Counted from the first letter of the stretch, positions 18,836 through 28,351 are shown. The stretch: DNA of 64,000 nt from Variovorax paradoxus (GCF_024734665.1 NZ_CP102931.1:1920001-1984000), one strand, 5' to 3'. The notes: generated by a model not told the origin, from the letters alone. Numbers and translations are program-made.

Positions 18836-20365
18836 TCAATTGTGTTGCGTTTGTGCTTCTGACGCCACAGTGTTACCACCCAGTGCCTTGTAGACCGCCA
18901 CCAGGCCCACCGAGAGGCGGCTGGTGCTCTGTGCCTGGTCGCGTCGCGCCTGCAGCAAGCTGCGGCGCGCATCGAGTTCAGCGCCGAAGTCGGTGAGCCC
19001 GCCTTTGTAGCGAGCCGCCGCCAGCACCAGCGCATCGCGGCTGCGGCGTTCGCGCTCGGCCAGCTCGGCCTGGCGCTGGCCCTCGGCGGCGTAGGCGCTG
19101 AGCGCCGAATCGATCTCGTGCCAGGCCTTGAGCACGGTCTGCTGAAACGCCACGGCCGCTTCCTGCTGCTGCAGCTCGCGCAGTTCGATGGTGGCGCGGC
19201 GGCGGCCGTTGTCGAAGATCGGCAGGCTGATCGACGGGCCCACCTGCCACTGCCGGCTGCCCCAGTCGCCGAAGCGCTCGCTGCCCACCGATTCGTAGCC
19301 GAAGCCGGCGCCCAGCGTCACGCGTGGATAGAGGTCGGCCACGGCCACGCCGATGCGGGCTGTGGCGGCGTGCAGTTGTGCCTCGGCGGCCGCGATGTCG
19401 GGGCGGCGGCGTGCGAGCTCGGCGGGCAGGCCCAGCGTGAGTGCGGGCAGCGCGGGGGCGTCGAGCGTGTCGCCAGTGGAGGTGTCTGCCAGCTCGGTGT
19501 TCAGCGCGCCCGGCGCGGCTCCAGCCAGCAGCGTGATGCGGTTCATTGCATCGGCTTCCTGCTGCAGCAGCGCGGGAATGCGTGCGCGCAGTTCGGCCAC
19601 CAGCGCACGCTGGCGCACCGGGTCCAGGTCGGTGACGAGGCCGCCGTCGGCGCGCGCCTGCACCAGTTCGAGAGATTCGGCTGCCGCCGCGATGTCGGCG
19701 CGCGCGATGCGCAGTTCGCGCTGCGTGCCGCGCAGCTCGAAATAATTGCGCGCCAGTTCGGCCTGCACGCTGAGCCGGGCCTGCTGCAGCAGCGCAGCCG
19801 ATGCGCTCGTGTCGGCATCGGCCGCCTCGATGGCGCGACGCACGCGGCCCCACAGGTCGATTTCCCACGAGGCGTCGAAGCCGGCCTGATAGAGGTTGTA
19901 GGGCTCGCTGAGCGTGCGGATGAGCTGGTCGCGGTTGGAGACCGACGAACCCAGCGCATCGATCATCCGCGTGGCGGCGCCGCTCTCGCTCTGGCGCTGC
20001 CGGGTGACGCCGGCGCTCGCATTCAGCTGTGGCCCCTGCTGGGCTGCGGTGGTGGTGCGCTGCACGCGGCTTTGCGCGAAGCGCAGGGCGGCGGTCTGCA
20101 GGTCGGGGTTGCTCGCGAGCACCATGGCTTCGAGGCGGTCGAGTACCGGATCGTTGAAGGCCCTCCAGTCGCCAGATGCGACGCCGCCAACAGAACCTTG
20201 CCGCTCCGCGCCGAGCAGCGCGGGTGAACCGCCATGCCATGCAGACCAGTCGGTGGGCGCGCGGGCTTCGGCTGGCTTGTGGTCGGGCCCTACGGCGCAG
20301 CCGGCAAGAATGAAAGCGAGAGAGAGCGTGGCCGCGGCGGAAGAAAGAGGAAATGGAAGGGGCAT
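18836..20365 (-). CDS. NodT/OprM-type outer membrane efflux lipoprotein
   Basis: Outer membrane factor of tripartite efflux systems. The 509 residues start with a lipoprotein signal (lipobox ILAGC, Cys at about 22). Two OEP repeats follow, with SWEIDLWGRVRRAIEAADAD typical of the NodT family (about 165) and GLPAELARRRPDIAAAEAQL (about 315). It would form the TolC-like trimeric exit channel. It is 15 bases downstream of the ABC exporter permease gene at 20381, so it probably completes an export system with the ybhGFSR-like genes. The true co-expression with that operon is inferred. Confidence 0.92.
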   Translation of the reverse strand: MPLPFPLSSAAATLSLAFILAGCAVGPDHKPAEARAPTDWSAWHGGSPALLGAERQGSVGGVASGDWRAFNDPVLDRLEAMVLASNPDLQTAALRFAQSRVQRTTTAAQQGPQLNASAGVTRQRQSESGAATRMIDALGSSVSNRDQLIRTLSEPYNLYQAGFDASWEIDLWGRVRRAIEAADADTSASAALLQQARLSVQAELARNYFELRGTQRELRIARADIAAAAESLELVQARADGGLVTDLDPVRQRALVAELRARIPALLQQEADAMNRITLLAGAAPGALNTELADTSTGDTLDAPALPALTLGLPAELARRRPDIAAAEAQLHAATARIGVAVADLYPRVTLGAGFGYESVGSERFGDWGSRQWQVGPSISLPIFDNGRRRATIELRELQQQEAAVAFQQTVLKAWHEIDSALSAYAAEGQRQAELAERERRSRDALVLAAARYKGGLTDFGAELDARRSLLQARRDQAQSTSRLSVGLVAVYKALGGNTVASEAQTQHN

Positions 20366-20380
20366 GACGTGCTCCCGTTT

Positions 20381-21508
20381 TCAGACAAGACGATTGCGGA
20401 ACAGCCAGGCCGCCAGCGGCAGCGTGACGGCGGCGATGACGGCAAGCGGAATCAGGTTGTGCCAGACCGTGCCCAGCCCCACGCCTTCGAGGTACACGCG
20501 CTGCACCAGGTCGATGGCAAAGCGCAGCGGGTTGGCCAGCGTTGCTACCTGCAGCGCGTGCGGCATGTTGCGCACCGGCGTGGTCAGGCCCGACAGCAGC
20601 ATCAGCGGCATCAGCAGCACGAAGGCATAGAGCATGGCCTGCTGCATGTTGGCCGACACGGCTGAAATCGACAGCCCGATACCCACGCTCGCCACCGTGA
20701 AGAACAGCAGCCCCGTGTACAGCGTGACGAGCGAGCCCGCCATCGGAATGCCGAACCAGAAGAGCGCCACCAGCAGGATCAGCGACGACTGCACGAGCCC
20801 CACCAGCACAGGCGGCAGCGCCTTGCCGATCATGATTTCGAGCGGCGACATTGGCGTTACCAGCAGCTGGTCGAAGGTGCCTTGCTCGCGCTCGCGCGCC
20901 ACCGACAGCGCGGTGAGCAGCAGCGTCTGCAGCATGCTGAGCGCGGCGATCATGCCGGGCAGCAGGTTCCAGCGCGTCTCCAGGTTCGGGTTGAACCACG
21001 CGCGCGATTCCACGACCAGCGGCGACGGCGGTGCGCCCACGCGCGTGCGCAGCTCGGCGTTGTAGCGCTCGACCACCGCACTCACGTAGCCGGCCGCCGA
21101 GCCCGCGGTGTTGGAGTTGCGCGCATCGAGGATCAGCTGGATGGCCGCCGTCTGCCCCGCGCTGAGCTGCTGCTCGAAGTTCGCGGGTATCTGGATGACG
21201 AGCAGCGCCTTCTCGGTGTCGATCACCTCGCGGATGTCGGCCTGCGAGTGCAGCGTGGCCACGCGGTGGAACACGCCGGTGCTGTCGAGGTGTGCGATCA
21301 GCTCCGTCGAGGCACCGTTGCGGCTCTGGTCGAGCAGCGCATAGGGCACGTTGGTGAGGTCGTAGGTCGCGCCGTAGCCGAAGACCAGGCTCTGCATGAT
21401 CGCCGGTGCGATCAGGATGGCGCGCGTGGCCGGGTCCTTGAGGATCGTCAGCAGCTCCTTGCGGCAGAGGTTGGCAACGCGCAGGAAGAAGTCGATGAGG
21501 GCGTTCAT
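20381..21508 (-). CDS. ybhR: ABC-2 type exporter permease (YbhR-like)
   Basis: Integral membrane subunit of 375 residues. An N-terminal helix (about 24-44) is followed by a periplasmic domain and a C-terminal ABC2 membrane block of about five helices (about 180-370). The sequence REREQGTFDQLLVTPMSPLE is the typical ABC-2 coupling region. The ATG at 21508 is used; a much longer open frame continuing upstream runs through the neighbouring permease gene in another frame and is not coding. It should dimerize with the second permease at 21520. In E. coli the related YbhFSR exporter is linked to drug and cation efflux. Confidence 0.9.
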   Translation of the reverse strand: MNALIDFFLRVANLCRKELLTILKDPATRAILIAPAIMQSLVFGYGATYDLTNVPYALLDQSRNGASTELIAHLDSTGVFHRVATLHSQADIREVIDTEKALLVIQIPANFEQQLSAGQTAAIQLILDARNSNTAGSAAGYVSAVVERYNAELRTRVGAPPSPLVVESRAWFNPNLETRWNLLPGMIAALSMLQTLLLTALSVAREREQGTFDQLLVTPMSPLEIMIGKALPPVLVGLVQSSLILLVALFWFGIPMAGSLVTLYTGLLFFTVASVGIGLSISAVSANMQQAMLYAFVLLMPLMLLSGLTTPVRNMPHALQVATLANPLRFAIDLVQRVYLEGVGLGTVWHNLIPLAVIAAVTLPLAAWLFRNRLV

Positions 21509-21519
21509 GGCCGGGGCTT

Positions 21520-22665
21520 TCAGTCGAGGCTCTTGCGCGTTACAGCGCGCGCCACCAGCAGCAGGCCCACCGCATACGCCATCAGGATCGCGCAGTTGCG
21601 CCAGATCAGCGGCCAGACGTCGCCCGCGAGGAACAGCGTCTTGATCAGGTCCATGAAGTAGGTGGCCGGCAGCAGGTGGCCGATCACCCACACGGCAGTG
21701 GGCACGTTGCGCAGGTCGAAGAGGAAGCCCGACAGCATCATCGAGGGCATGAAGGTCGCGATCAGCGCCACCTGGCTCGCGAGAAACTGGTTGCGCGTGA
21801 CCGACGAGATCACCAGGCCCAGGCTCACCGCCACGATCAGGTACAGCATCGAGCTGAACACCACCACCAGCAGCGAGCCGTACATGGGCACCGCGAAGAG
21901 GTAGCGCGCGGAGAGCAGGCACAGCGCAAGGCCCAGCATGCCGACCGCGAAGTACGGAATGATCTTGGCCAGCAGAATCTCGACGGGCCGCACGGGCGTG
22001 ACGAACAGTGCCTCCAGCGTGCCGCGCTCCCACTCGCGCGCCATCACCAGCGCAGTGAGAAAGGCGCCGACCAGCGTCATGATGAGCACGATGAGTCCCG
22101 GCACCAGATACCAGGTGCTGGTGTTCGCGGCGTTGAACCACATGCGCTGCTCGACGGTGACGCTGCCGACGGGCGGGGCATCGGCGCCGGAGGCGTTGCC
22201 GCTCCTGTCCATCTGCCGAATTGCCGATTGCGCGAGGGCGCCTGTCACGTAGGCCTGGATGATGCTCGCGCGCCCCGCGTCGGAGCCGTGCACGATGAGC
22301 TGCACGCGCGCATTGCCGGCGGCGAGCGAGCGAGAGAAATCGGAAGGCACGCGCACGATGCCGTCGACCTTTCGTTCGCGCATCAGCTCTTCGGCGTCGT
22401 GCATCGAGCCCAGCAGCACCGGCGCGATGGTGGGCGAGAGCTGCAGGCCGGCGATGGCTTCGTGCGCGGTGGGCGAGGCGTCTTCCATCACCACCGCCAC
22501 TGGCGCGTTCTTCACGTCGAGCGACATGCCGTAGCCGAAGATCAGGATCAGCACCATCGGCAGCAGGATGCCGATGGCCAGGTTGCTGCGGTCGCGCAGC
22601 AACTGGCGGAATTCCTTGCGCGTGAGGGAGATCAGGCGGGACCAGAAGCCGCTCATGCCGTTCAT
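21520..22665 (-). CDS. ybhS: ABC-2 type exporter permease (YbhS-like)
   Basis: A 381-residue membrane subunit with the same layout as its neighbour: an N-terminal helix (about 28-48), a large periplasmic region and a C-terminal five-helix block. The coupling region reads REWERGTLEALFVTPVRPVE. Its start overlaps the end of the ATPase gene by four bases (ATGA type), and 11 bases separate its end from the ybhR-like start, showing a single transcription unit. Together the two permeases form the heterodimeric channel. Confidence 0.9.
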   Translation of the reverse strand: MNGMSGFWSRLISLTRKEFRQLLRDRSNLAIGILLPMVLILIFGYGMSLDVKNAPVAVVMEDASPTAHEAIAGLQLSPTIAPVLLGSMHDAEELMRERKVDGIVRVPSDFSRSLAAGNARVQLIVHGSDAGRASIIQAYVTGALAQSAIRQMDRSGNASGADAPPVGSVTVEQRMWFNAANTSTWYLVPGLIVLIMTLVGAFLTALVMAREWERGTLEALFVTPVRPVEILLAKIIPYFAVGMLGLALCLLSARYLFAVPMYGSLLVVVFSSMLYLIVAVSLGLVISSVTRNQFLASQVALIATFMPSMMLSGFLFDLRNVPTAVWVIGHLLPATYFMDLIKTLFLAGDVWPLIWRNCAILMAYAVGLLLVARAVTRKSLD

Positions 22666-24452
22666 GCCGCCACCTCTTCCTTGCTCTTGTGCCGCGCCTT
22701 CTCGACGATGCCGATGAAGGCCTGCTCCATGTCGATGCGCCTGCCGCTGTCTTCCTCATCGCCAAGCGCCTGCGCGCGCACTTCCTGTGGCGTGCCGATG
22801 GCCAGCACCTTGCCCGCGTCCTGGATCACGATGCGGTCGCAGTATTCCGCCTCTTCCATGAAGTGCGTGGTGATGACGACCGTGGTGCCGCCTTCGGCCA
22901 GCGCCGTGATGCGTCGCCAGAATTCGCGGCGCGCGAGCGGGTCGGCGCCGCTGGTGGGTTCGTCGAGGAACAGGATCTCGGGCTCGTGCAGCAGGCCCGT
23001 GGCCATGGCCAGGCGCTGCTTGTAGCCGCCGGGCAACTGGCCGCTGGGCGAATCGAGCGAGTGGGCCAGGTCGAACTGGCGCAGCACCGTGTCCATGCGA
23101 TCGCGCAGCTTTGCGCCGCGCAGGCCGTAGGCACCGCCGAAGAACGAGAGGTTCTCGCGCACCGTGAGGTTGCCGTAGAGCGCGAATTTCTGCGAGACAT
23201 AGCCGATGCGCTGACGCGCCTGCGCGCGGGCATGCCGCAGATCGACGCCGGCCACGCGCAGCTGGCCTCCGCTGGCGGGCAGCAGGCCGCAGAGCATGCG
23301 GAAGGTGGTGGTCTTGCCCGCGCCGTTGGGCCCGAGCAGGCCGAAGATCTCGCCGCGCCGCACGGAGAAGCTGGTGCTGGCCACCGCCACGAAGTCGCCG
23401 AAGCGGCGAACGAGGTCCTTGACTTCGATGACCACTTCGCCGGGCTGGCCTGTGCTCGGTTGCGAAGTGGTCATGGCGGCTGCCGGGGTGGCGTCGGCGT
23501 TGGGCGATGGCTGCGCACGCAGCAGCGTCATGAAGCCGTCTTCGAGGCGCGGCGCGACTGGCTCGGTGTGTGCGCCCTCAAGCAATGCGTCGAGCCGCGC
23601 AGCGTCCGCCTCGTCGCGACGGATGAAGCGCACCTCGCCGCCTTGCGGCACCGCATCGATGATGTCCTGCCGCGCGTCGAGCAGCCGCGCCTGCAGCAAC
23701 CGTGGTGGCTCACCGTCGGGCGGTGTTGCGATGAAGCAGAGGCCGTGTGCCCGGTCGCGCAGCTCGGCGGGCGCGCCCTGCGCCAGCAGCTTGCCGCCGT
23801 GCAGCACGAACACATGGCTGCAGCGCTCGGCCTCGTCGAGGTAGGCAGTGCTGACGATGACCGAGAGCTTTTCGTCGTCCACAAGCTGCTGCACGATCTG
23901 CCATAGCTCGCGGCGCGAGAGCGGGTCTACGCCCACGGTCGGCTCGTCGAGCAGCAGCAGGTCGGGCGAGCGCACCAGCGTGCAGGCCAGCCCGAGCTTC
24001 TGCTTCATGCCGCCAGAGAGCTTGCCGGCCGGGCGGTCGGTGAAGCGGCCGAGGTCGGTCATTTCCATCAGCCGCGCATAGCGTTCGCGCCGCTTGTCGC
24101 GGGGCACGCCGTGCAGGTCGGCGTAGAGGTCGAGGTTCTCTTGCACGCTCAGGTCGTCGTAGAGGCCGAAGCGCTGCGGCATGTAGCTGATGCGGTCCTG
24201 CACGGCCTGCGGATCGGCCGAGACGTCGATGCCGAGTACGCGAAGTTCGCCCGCGTCGGCGCGCATCAGGCCAGCCATGAGGCGCAGTAGCGTGGTCTTG
24301 CCGGCACCGTCTGGGCCGACCAGGGCGGTGAGCGTGCCGGTCGGCACTTCGAGCGATACGTCGTCGAGCGCGAGCACGGGCTCTTTCGACGCTTTCAGCA
24401 GGAAGCGCTTGTGCAGCGAGCGTCCGGCCACGGCCGGCCCGGTGGTGGTCAT
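22662..24452 (-). CDS. ybhF: Dual-domain ABC exporter ATPase (YbhF-like)
   Basis: A 596-residue protein with two ATP-binding cassettes. The first (about 10-240) has Walker A GPDGAGKTT and signature LSGGMKQKL. The second (about 340-560) has GPNGAGKTT and the slightly unusual signature LPGGYKQRL, in place of LSGG. A linker rich in polar residues joins them. It powers export through the two YbhS/YbhR-like permeases. It shares one base with the membrane-fusion gene upstream (stop/start overlap at 24452). Tandem ATPases of this type are standard for the YbhF group. Confidence 0.93.
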   Translation of the reverse strand: MTTTGPAVAGRSLHKRFLLKASKEPVLALDDVSLEVPTGTLTALVGPDGAGKTTLLRLMAGLMRADAGELRVLGIDVSADPQAVQDRISYMPQRFGLYDDLSVQENLDLYADLHGVPRDKRRERYARLMEMTDLGRFTDRPAGKLSGGMKQKLGLACTLVRSPDLLLLDEPTVGVDPLSRRELWQIVQQLVDDEKLSVIVSTAYLDEAERCSHVFVLHGGKLLAQGAPAELRDRAHGLCFIATPPDGEPPRLLQARLLDARQDIIDAVPQGGEVRFIRRDEADAARLDALLEGAHTEPVAPRLEDGFMTLLRAQPSPNADATPAAAMTTSQPSTGQPGEVVIEVKDLVRRFGDFVAVASTSFSVRRGEIFGLLGPNGAGKTTTFRMLCGLLPASGGQLRVAGVDLRHARAQARQRIGYVSQKFALYGNLTVRENLSFFGGAYGLRGAKLRDRMDTVLRQFDLAHSLDSPSGQLPGGYKQRLAMATGLLHEPEILFLDEPTSGADPLARREFWRRITALAEGGTTVVITTHFMEEAEYCDRIVIQDAGKVLAIGTPQEVRAQALGDEEDSGRRIDMEQAFIGIVEKARHKSKEEVAA

Positions 24453-25465
24453 CAGGGCTTGCCGGTGGCGGGCGACAGCTGCAGCCGCACAGTGGCCGGC
24501 ATGCCGAGCCGCAGCCGGTCTTGCGGGTCATCGACCATCACGCGAATTTCGTAGACGAGGCTGCTGCGCAGCTCCTCGGTCTGCACGGTCTTGGGCGTGA
24601 ATTCAGCCACCGACGAGATGTAGCCGACCTTGCCCGCGATGGCTTCGCCGGGCTGGCTGTCGGTGCTTACGCGGGCCTCCTGCCCGGCGCGCACGCGGCC
24701 GAGGTCGGGCTCGGCCACATAGGCGCGCACCCACTTGGGATCGGTGATGGCGAGCGTGAAGGCCGGGCGCTGCGGCGAGGCCATGTCGCCTGGCTCGAGC
24801 AGGCGGGCGCGCACGACGGCGTCGATGGGCGCCTTGAGCTCGGCCTCGGTGAGCTGGTGGTTCATGAGCGCGAGCTCGGCGCGGGCCGATTCGAGCTGGG
24901 CTTGCGCCTGGCCGATGTCTTCCTTGCGCGGGCCGCTGACGACCAGTTGCTGCGCCTTGCGCGCGTTGTCGAGCTGCGCCAGCGCCACCTTGCGCCTGGC
25001 CTGTGCGCTGTCGAGGTCCTGCTGGCTCACGGCGCGGCCGGCCGTGGTGTTGCCGATGGCCTGCAGGCGAGCGAACTGCTGCTGTGCCAGATCGGCATCG
25101 GCCTGCGCGGCGGCTACCTGGGCCTTGGCCTGCGCCACTTCTTCGGGGCGGCTGCCGGTCTTCAGGCGCAGCAGGGCCTGTTCCTGCACGCCGATGCGTG
25201 CCTGCGACTGCGCCACGCGCAGTACCAGTGAGCGGGTGTCGAGCCGGCCGAGCACCTGCCCGGCGCGCACGCGGTCGCCTTCGCGCACCGCCAGCTCGGC
25301 CACGCGGTCGTTGGCATTGAAGGCCAGCGAGACCTGGCGCAGGTCGACGTTGCCGTACAGCACAAGCTGGTCGGAGGGCGTGGCGGAGTGGTGCGCGTAC
25401 CACCAGCCGCCCACCGCCGCGACGATGGCCACGGCGGCGATGGCAATGAGGGGCTTCTTGTTCAT
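24452..25465 (-). CDS. ybhG: HlyD-type membrane fusion protein (YbhG-like)
   Basis: Periplasmic adaptor of 337 residues, anchored by an N-terminal hydrophobic segment (about 5-23). The biotinyl-lipoyl-like half (LVLYGNVDLRQVSLAFNAND, near 34-53) leads to a long alpha-hairpin coiled coil (about 85-210, rich in A, Q, E and R), then a beta-barrel region. It links the inner membrane exporter to the outer membrane factor. The ATG at 25465 is used, as the 17-residue upstream extension would overlap the operator region. It is the first gene of the operon and lies under the palindrome at 25513-25534. Confidence 0.92.
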   Translation of the reverse strand: MNKKPLIAIAAVAIVAAVGGWWYAHHSATPSDQLVLYGNVDLRQVSLAFNANDRVAELAVREGDRVRAGQVLGRLDTRSLVLRVAQSQARIGVQEQALLRLKTGSRPEEVAQAKAQVAAAQADADLAQQQFARLQAIGNTTAGRAVSQQDLDSAQARRKVALAQLDNARKAQQLVVSGPRKEDIGQAQAQLESARAELALMNHQLTEAELKAPIDAVVRARLLEPGDMASPQRPAFTLAITDPKWVRAYVAEPDLGRVRAGQEARVSTDSQPGEAIAGKVGYISSVAEFTPKTVQTEELRSSLVYEIRVMVDDPQDRLRLGMPATVRLQLSPATGKP

Positions 25466-25512
25466 GGCGTGTGTCCTGACTGGGCTGCGGCCCGGAAGTC
25501 GGCGCGATGATA

Positions 25513-25534
25513 TCAAATTGAAATTTGAATTTGA
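25513..25534. promoter_or_regulatory. CecR-type operator palindrome between ybhG-like and TetR genes
   Basis: A 22-bp near-perfect palindrome, TCAAATT-N8-AATTTGA, whose centre also mirrors apart from one base pair of positions. It lies in the 100-base divergent region between the exporter operon and the TetR regulator gene, in otherwise GC-rich DNA. It is the obvious binding site for the adjacent regulator, which would then control both directions. Binding is inferred. Confidence 0.75.
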
Positions 25535-25565
25535 AGTATTTTTTTGTTTGAGTTAGCCTCGGGGC

Positions 25566-26255
25566 ATGGCAACCCGCACTCAGCGTACCGACGGCAACAC
25601 CACGCGCCTGCACATCCTCGAAACCGCTGGCCGGCTGTTCGCGGCGCAAGGCTTCGCAGAAAGCACCAGCAAGGAAATCTGTACCCGCGCCGGCACCAAC
25701 ATGGCCGCCATCAACTACCACTTCGGCGGGCGCGACGGGCTCTACGAGGCGGTGCTGGTCGAGGCGCACAAGCAACTGGTGAGCCTCGACGAGCTGATGG
25801 CGCTGTCATTGGAGTCGACCGATCCGCGCCTGAAACTGCGCGCCTTTCTCACGCACATGCTCGAGATGAGCGCCCAGCCGAAGGCACCATGGGGGTTCCG
25901 CGTGGTGCTGCGCGAGGCGCTGTCGCCGTCGCCGGCCATGCCGGCGCTGATCCAGCGGGCTGTGCTGCCCAAGGCCAGGCTGATGCGCGGCATCGTCGGC
26001 GAGATCATGGGCCTGCCCGACGACCATCCCTCGGTGCAGCGCAGCCTGCTGCTCACGGTGCTGCCGTGCCTCGTGATGACGGTGGCGCCCAAGGACCTGA
26101 GCAGCAAGGTTCTGCCGGCCCTGAAGGACACGCAAGCCCTTGCCGAAGAAGTTGTGCGCTATGTGCTCGCGGGGCTCGATGCCGTGGCGAAGGAGGCAAA
26201 GGCCACCGAACCGCCCCAGGCGTCCACAACGCCTAAAGCTGGAAAGCGACGGTGA
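25566..26255 (+). CDS. cecR: TetR-family regulator, CecR-like (DUF1956)
   Basis: A 229-residue repressor with an N-terminal TetR HTH (about 12-60: RLHILETAGRLFAAQGFAES, then TSKEICTRAGTNMAAINYHF) and an all-helical C-terminal domain of the kind found in E. coli CecR (YbiH). The divergent ybhGFSR-like operon matches the E. coli arrangement, in which CecR controls ybhGFSR expression in response to drugs such as cefoperazone and chloramphenicol. The final 23 bases overlap the end of the convergent cardiolipin synthase gene. The symbol rests on domain type and context and not on a sequence search. Confidence 0.85.
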   Translation: MATRTQRTDGNTTRLHILETAGRLFAAQGFAESTSKEICTRAGTNMAAINYHFGGRDGLYEAVLVEAHKQLVSLDELMALSLESTDPRLKLRAFLTHMLEMSAQPKAPWGFRVVLREALSPSPAMPALIQRAVLPKARLMRGIVGEIMGLPDDHPSVQRSLLLTVLPCLVMTVAPKDLSSKVLPALKDTQALAEEVVRYVLAGLDAVAKEAKATEPPQASTTPKAGKRR

Positions 26256-27612
26256 GCAGCAGCCCCTCGGCCACGTCGCGCATCAGCCCCGGGCGCCGCG
26301 CACGATAGGGCTCGCCAGCCGAGGCGGTGGTCTCGATCCACTCGGCCAGCCATTCGATGTCCTCACGGCCATAGAACACAACGGCTGCCTCGTGGTTCAG
26401 CAGCAGGCTGCGCAGGTCGAGGTTGATCGAGCCGCACATGGCGAGTTCGTCGTCCACCACCACGGCCTTGGCATGCGCCATGAACGGCAGCATGCTGAAG
26501 CTCACGCCCGCGCGTGCCAGGTCGCGCATGGCGCGCGCGCGTACGAAGTCGGCAAGGCGATGGTTCGACTGCGCGGGCATCGCGATGGTCACTTGCACGC
26601 CGCGCCGCGCGGCCAGCCGCAGTGCATCGCGCAGGCCGTCGCCGGGCACGAAGTAGGGCGTGATCGCAAGCACGCGATGCTCGGCGCGAAAGCAGGCGTC
26701 GATCAGCAGCGCATGTGCCGTGTCCTCTGTCTGGTCGGGGCCGCTCGGCAGGAACTGCGCCATCGCTGTGCCCGGCCCTTCGGGCACGTCGTCGGCCGTG
26801 ATGGCACGGGCCTTTCGGCTGCGCACCGAGGCCCAGTCGTGGTCGAACTGGCGCGCCGCCGCCGCGGCCACGCTGCCATGCAGGTCGAAGGACAGGTCGC
26901 GCCAGGCCTCGGGGTGCTTGTCGTTGCCGGTGAAGTATTCGCCCGCGAGGTTGCGCCCGCCCGACCAGAGCCAGCCGTCGTCGGCAATGGTGAACTTGCG
27001 GTGGTTGCGCAGGTTGCGAGGGCCGATGCGGCGCAGGCTGAAGAAGGGGCGGAACACGGCCACCTCGCCACCTGCCACACGCAGCCGGTCGAAGTGATGG
27101 CGCGGCAGCGACAGCGCGCCGAAGCCGTCGAGCAGCACCCGCACCTTGATGCCCTCGCGCGCCCGCTTGGCGAGCCGGTCGATCACCGCGTGGCCGAGCG
27201 GATCGTCGCCGATGATGAAGGTGCACACGTCGATGCGCTCGCGCGCGCCGTCGATCACCTGCCACAGCGCATCGCGCGCGGCCTCGCCGTCGGCATGCAT
27301 GCGGATCGCGCAGCGCCCCGGCGGCGCGAGACCGAAGCTTTCGATCAGGTCGGCGGCCCAGTGGCCCGGCGGCACAGAGCGCGGCGGCCTGGGCGAGCCT
27401 GCCGGGCGCAGCTTGCGCTGGCCGAACAGCAGGTACATCGGCAGGATGAAGTAGGGCATCAGCACCAGCCCCATGACCCAGGCGATGGCCGTGGTGGGGG
27501 CGCGCTGCTCGCGGCGCGCGCGCGTGGTCAGCACGTAGACCAGCAGCGCGAAAGTGACGACGAGAAAATGCTGCGAAGGAGAGGGCAGCCAGTCGAACTC
27601 TTTGGTCGGCAT
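26233..27612 (-). CDS. Cardiolipin synthase (phospholipase D superfamily)
   Basis: Membrane phosphatidyltransferase making cardiolipin from phosphatidylglycerol. The 459 residues start with one or two membrane segments (about 15-30 and 42-63, PLDN type), then two PLD domains. Both HKD motifs are intact: His204/Lys206/Asp211 (NHRKFTIADD) and His380/Lys382/Asp387 (AHAKAVVVDD). The start is the ATG at 27612, since upstream residues look unlike coding sequence. The size resembles ClsA-type enzymes. It stands alone, convergent with the TetR gene, with 46 bases separating it from the GST gene. Confidence 0.9.
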   Translation of the reverse strand: MPTKEFDWLPSPSQHFLVVTFALLVYVLTTRARREQRAPTTAIAWVMGLVLMPYFILPMYLLFGQRKLRPAGSPRPPRSVPPGHWAADLIESFGLAPPGRCAIRMHADGEAARDALWQVIDGARERIDVCTFIIGDDPLGHAVIDRLAKRAREGIKVRVLLDGFGALSLPRHHFDRLRVAGGEVAVFRPFFSLRRIGPRNLRNHRKFTIADDGWLWSGGRNLAGEYFTGNDKHPEAWRDLSFDLHGSVAAAAARQFDHDWASVRSRKARAITADDVPEGPGTAMAQFLPSGPDQTEDTAHALLIDACFRAEHRVLAITPYFVPGDGLRDALRLAARRGVQVTIAMPAQSNHRLADFVRARAMRDLARAGVSFSMLPFMAHAKAVVVDDELAMCGSINLDLRSLLLNHEAAVVFYGREDIEWLAEWIETTASAGEPYRARRPGLMRDVAEGLLLTVAFQL

Positions 27613-27658
27613 GGACCGATGATGCCTCAGCGTTGCGGGCTGTGCCTTCAGTGTCCCT

Positions 27659-28324
27659 TCAGCGTTGCAGGAAGGCCGGCACACCGCGCCCTTGCGAGGC
27701 CAGGAATCGCATCATCGGATCGACCACCGCGCGCACTGCGGGCCGCTCGCCCACACGCGTGCGCCAGGCCAGCAGGCGCGGTGTGGCGTCGGTCATGCCG
27801 GCGCCCTTGCGGTCGGCGAACACGTAGGCCATGTAGAAGGCGATGTCGGCGAAGGAGTAGGGGCCGGCCAGGTATTCGCGTGTGGCCAGCAGGCCTTCCA
27901 TTTCTTCGTAGAAGCGCGCGCAGCCGGCGCAGGCCGCGATCGCGGGAGGGCTCTGCATGGCGTCCTGCAGGCCGAAGAGCTTGATGACATTCGGGAAGAA
28001 GACCTCGTCGGACTTCTGCTCCAGCTGCCGCGCGCGGGCCCGTTCGGCAATGCCTGCGGGCCACAGCGCAAGGCTGGGGTAGCGGTCTTCGAGGTACTCG
28101 AAGATCTGCGTCGAGTCGAACAGCGAAACCGCGTCGTCGACCAGCACGGGCACCTGCTGCTTGACGGGATTGACCCGAAGCACTTCAGGGTGCTTGGGCT
28201 CGTAGGCATCGTCCTTGGTGAAGGGCACCATGACCAGTTCGAAGGGCACGCCTTTTTCGCGTGCCGCGATCTCGACCTTGGCGCCGAACATGCTGAGGGG
28301 GCCTGAGTAGATGTGAGTCGTCAT
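27659..28324 (-). CDS. Glutathione S-transferase-like protein
   Basis: A 221-residue cytosolic protein with an N-terminal thioredoxin-like domain (about 1-80: YSGPLSMFGAKVEIAAREKG, and the cis-Pro segment QVPVLVDDAVSLFDSTQIFE) and a helical GST C-terminal domain (about 90-210). Ser7 or Tyr5 in the first strand may act as the glutathione-activating residue. Its substrate is unknown. It lies between the cardiolipin synthase and MetE-like genes on the same strand, 27 bases downstream of the latter. A housekeeping detoxification role or a role linked to the neighbouring aromatic catabolism genes are both possible. Confidence 0.88.
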   Translation of the reverse strand: MTTHIYSGPLSMFGAKVEIAAREKGVPFELVMVPFTKDDAYEPKHPEVLRVNPVKQQVPVLVDDAVSLFDSTQIFEYLEDRYPSLALWPAGIAERARARQLEQKSDEVFFPNVIKLFGLQDAMQSPPAIAACAGCARFYEEMEGLLATREYLAGPYSFADIAFYMAYVFADRKGAGMTDATPRLLAWRTRVGERPAVRAVVDPMMRFLASQGRGVPAFLQR

Positions 28325-28351
28325 GCCCCCGACTTCACCAGAAACGGCGCG

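Noticed and set aside
20381..22765. A 794-residue open frame extending the ybhR-like gene upstream
   Set aside because: The upstream two-fifths is the out-of-frame reading of the ybhS-like gene. The true start at 21508 gives a normal-length ABC-2 permease.
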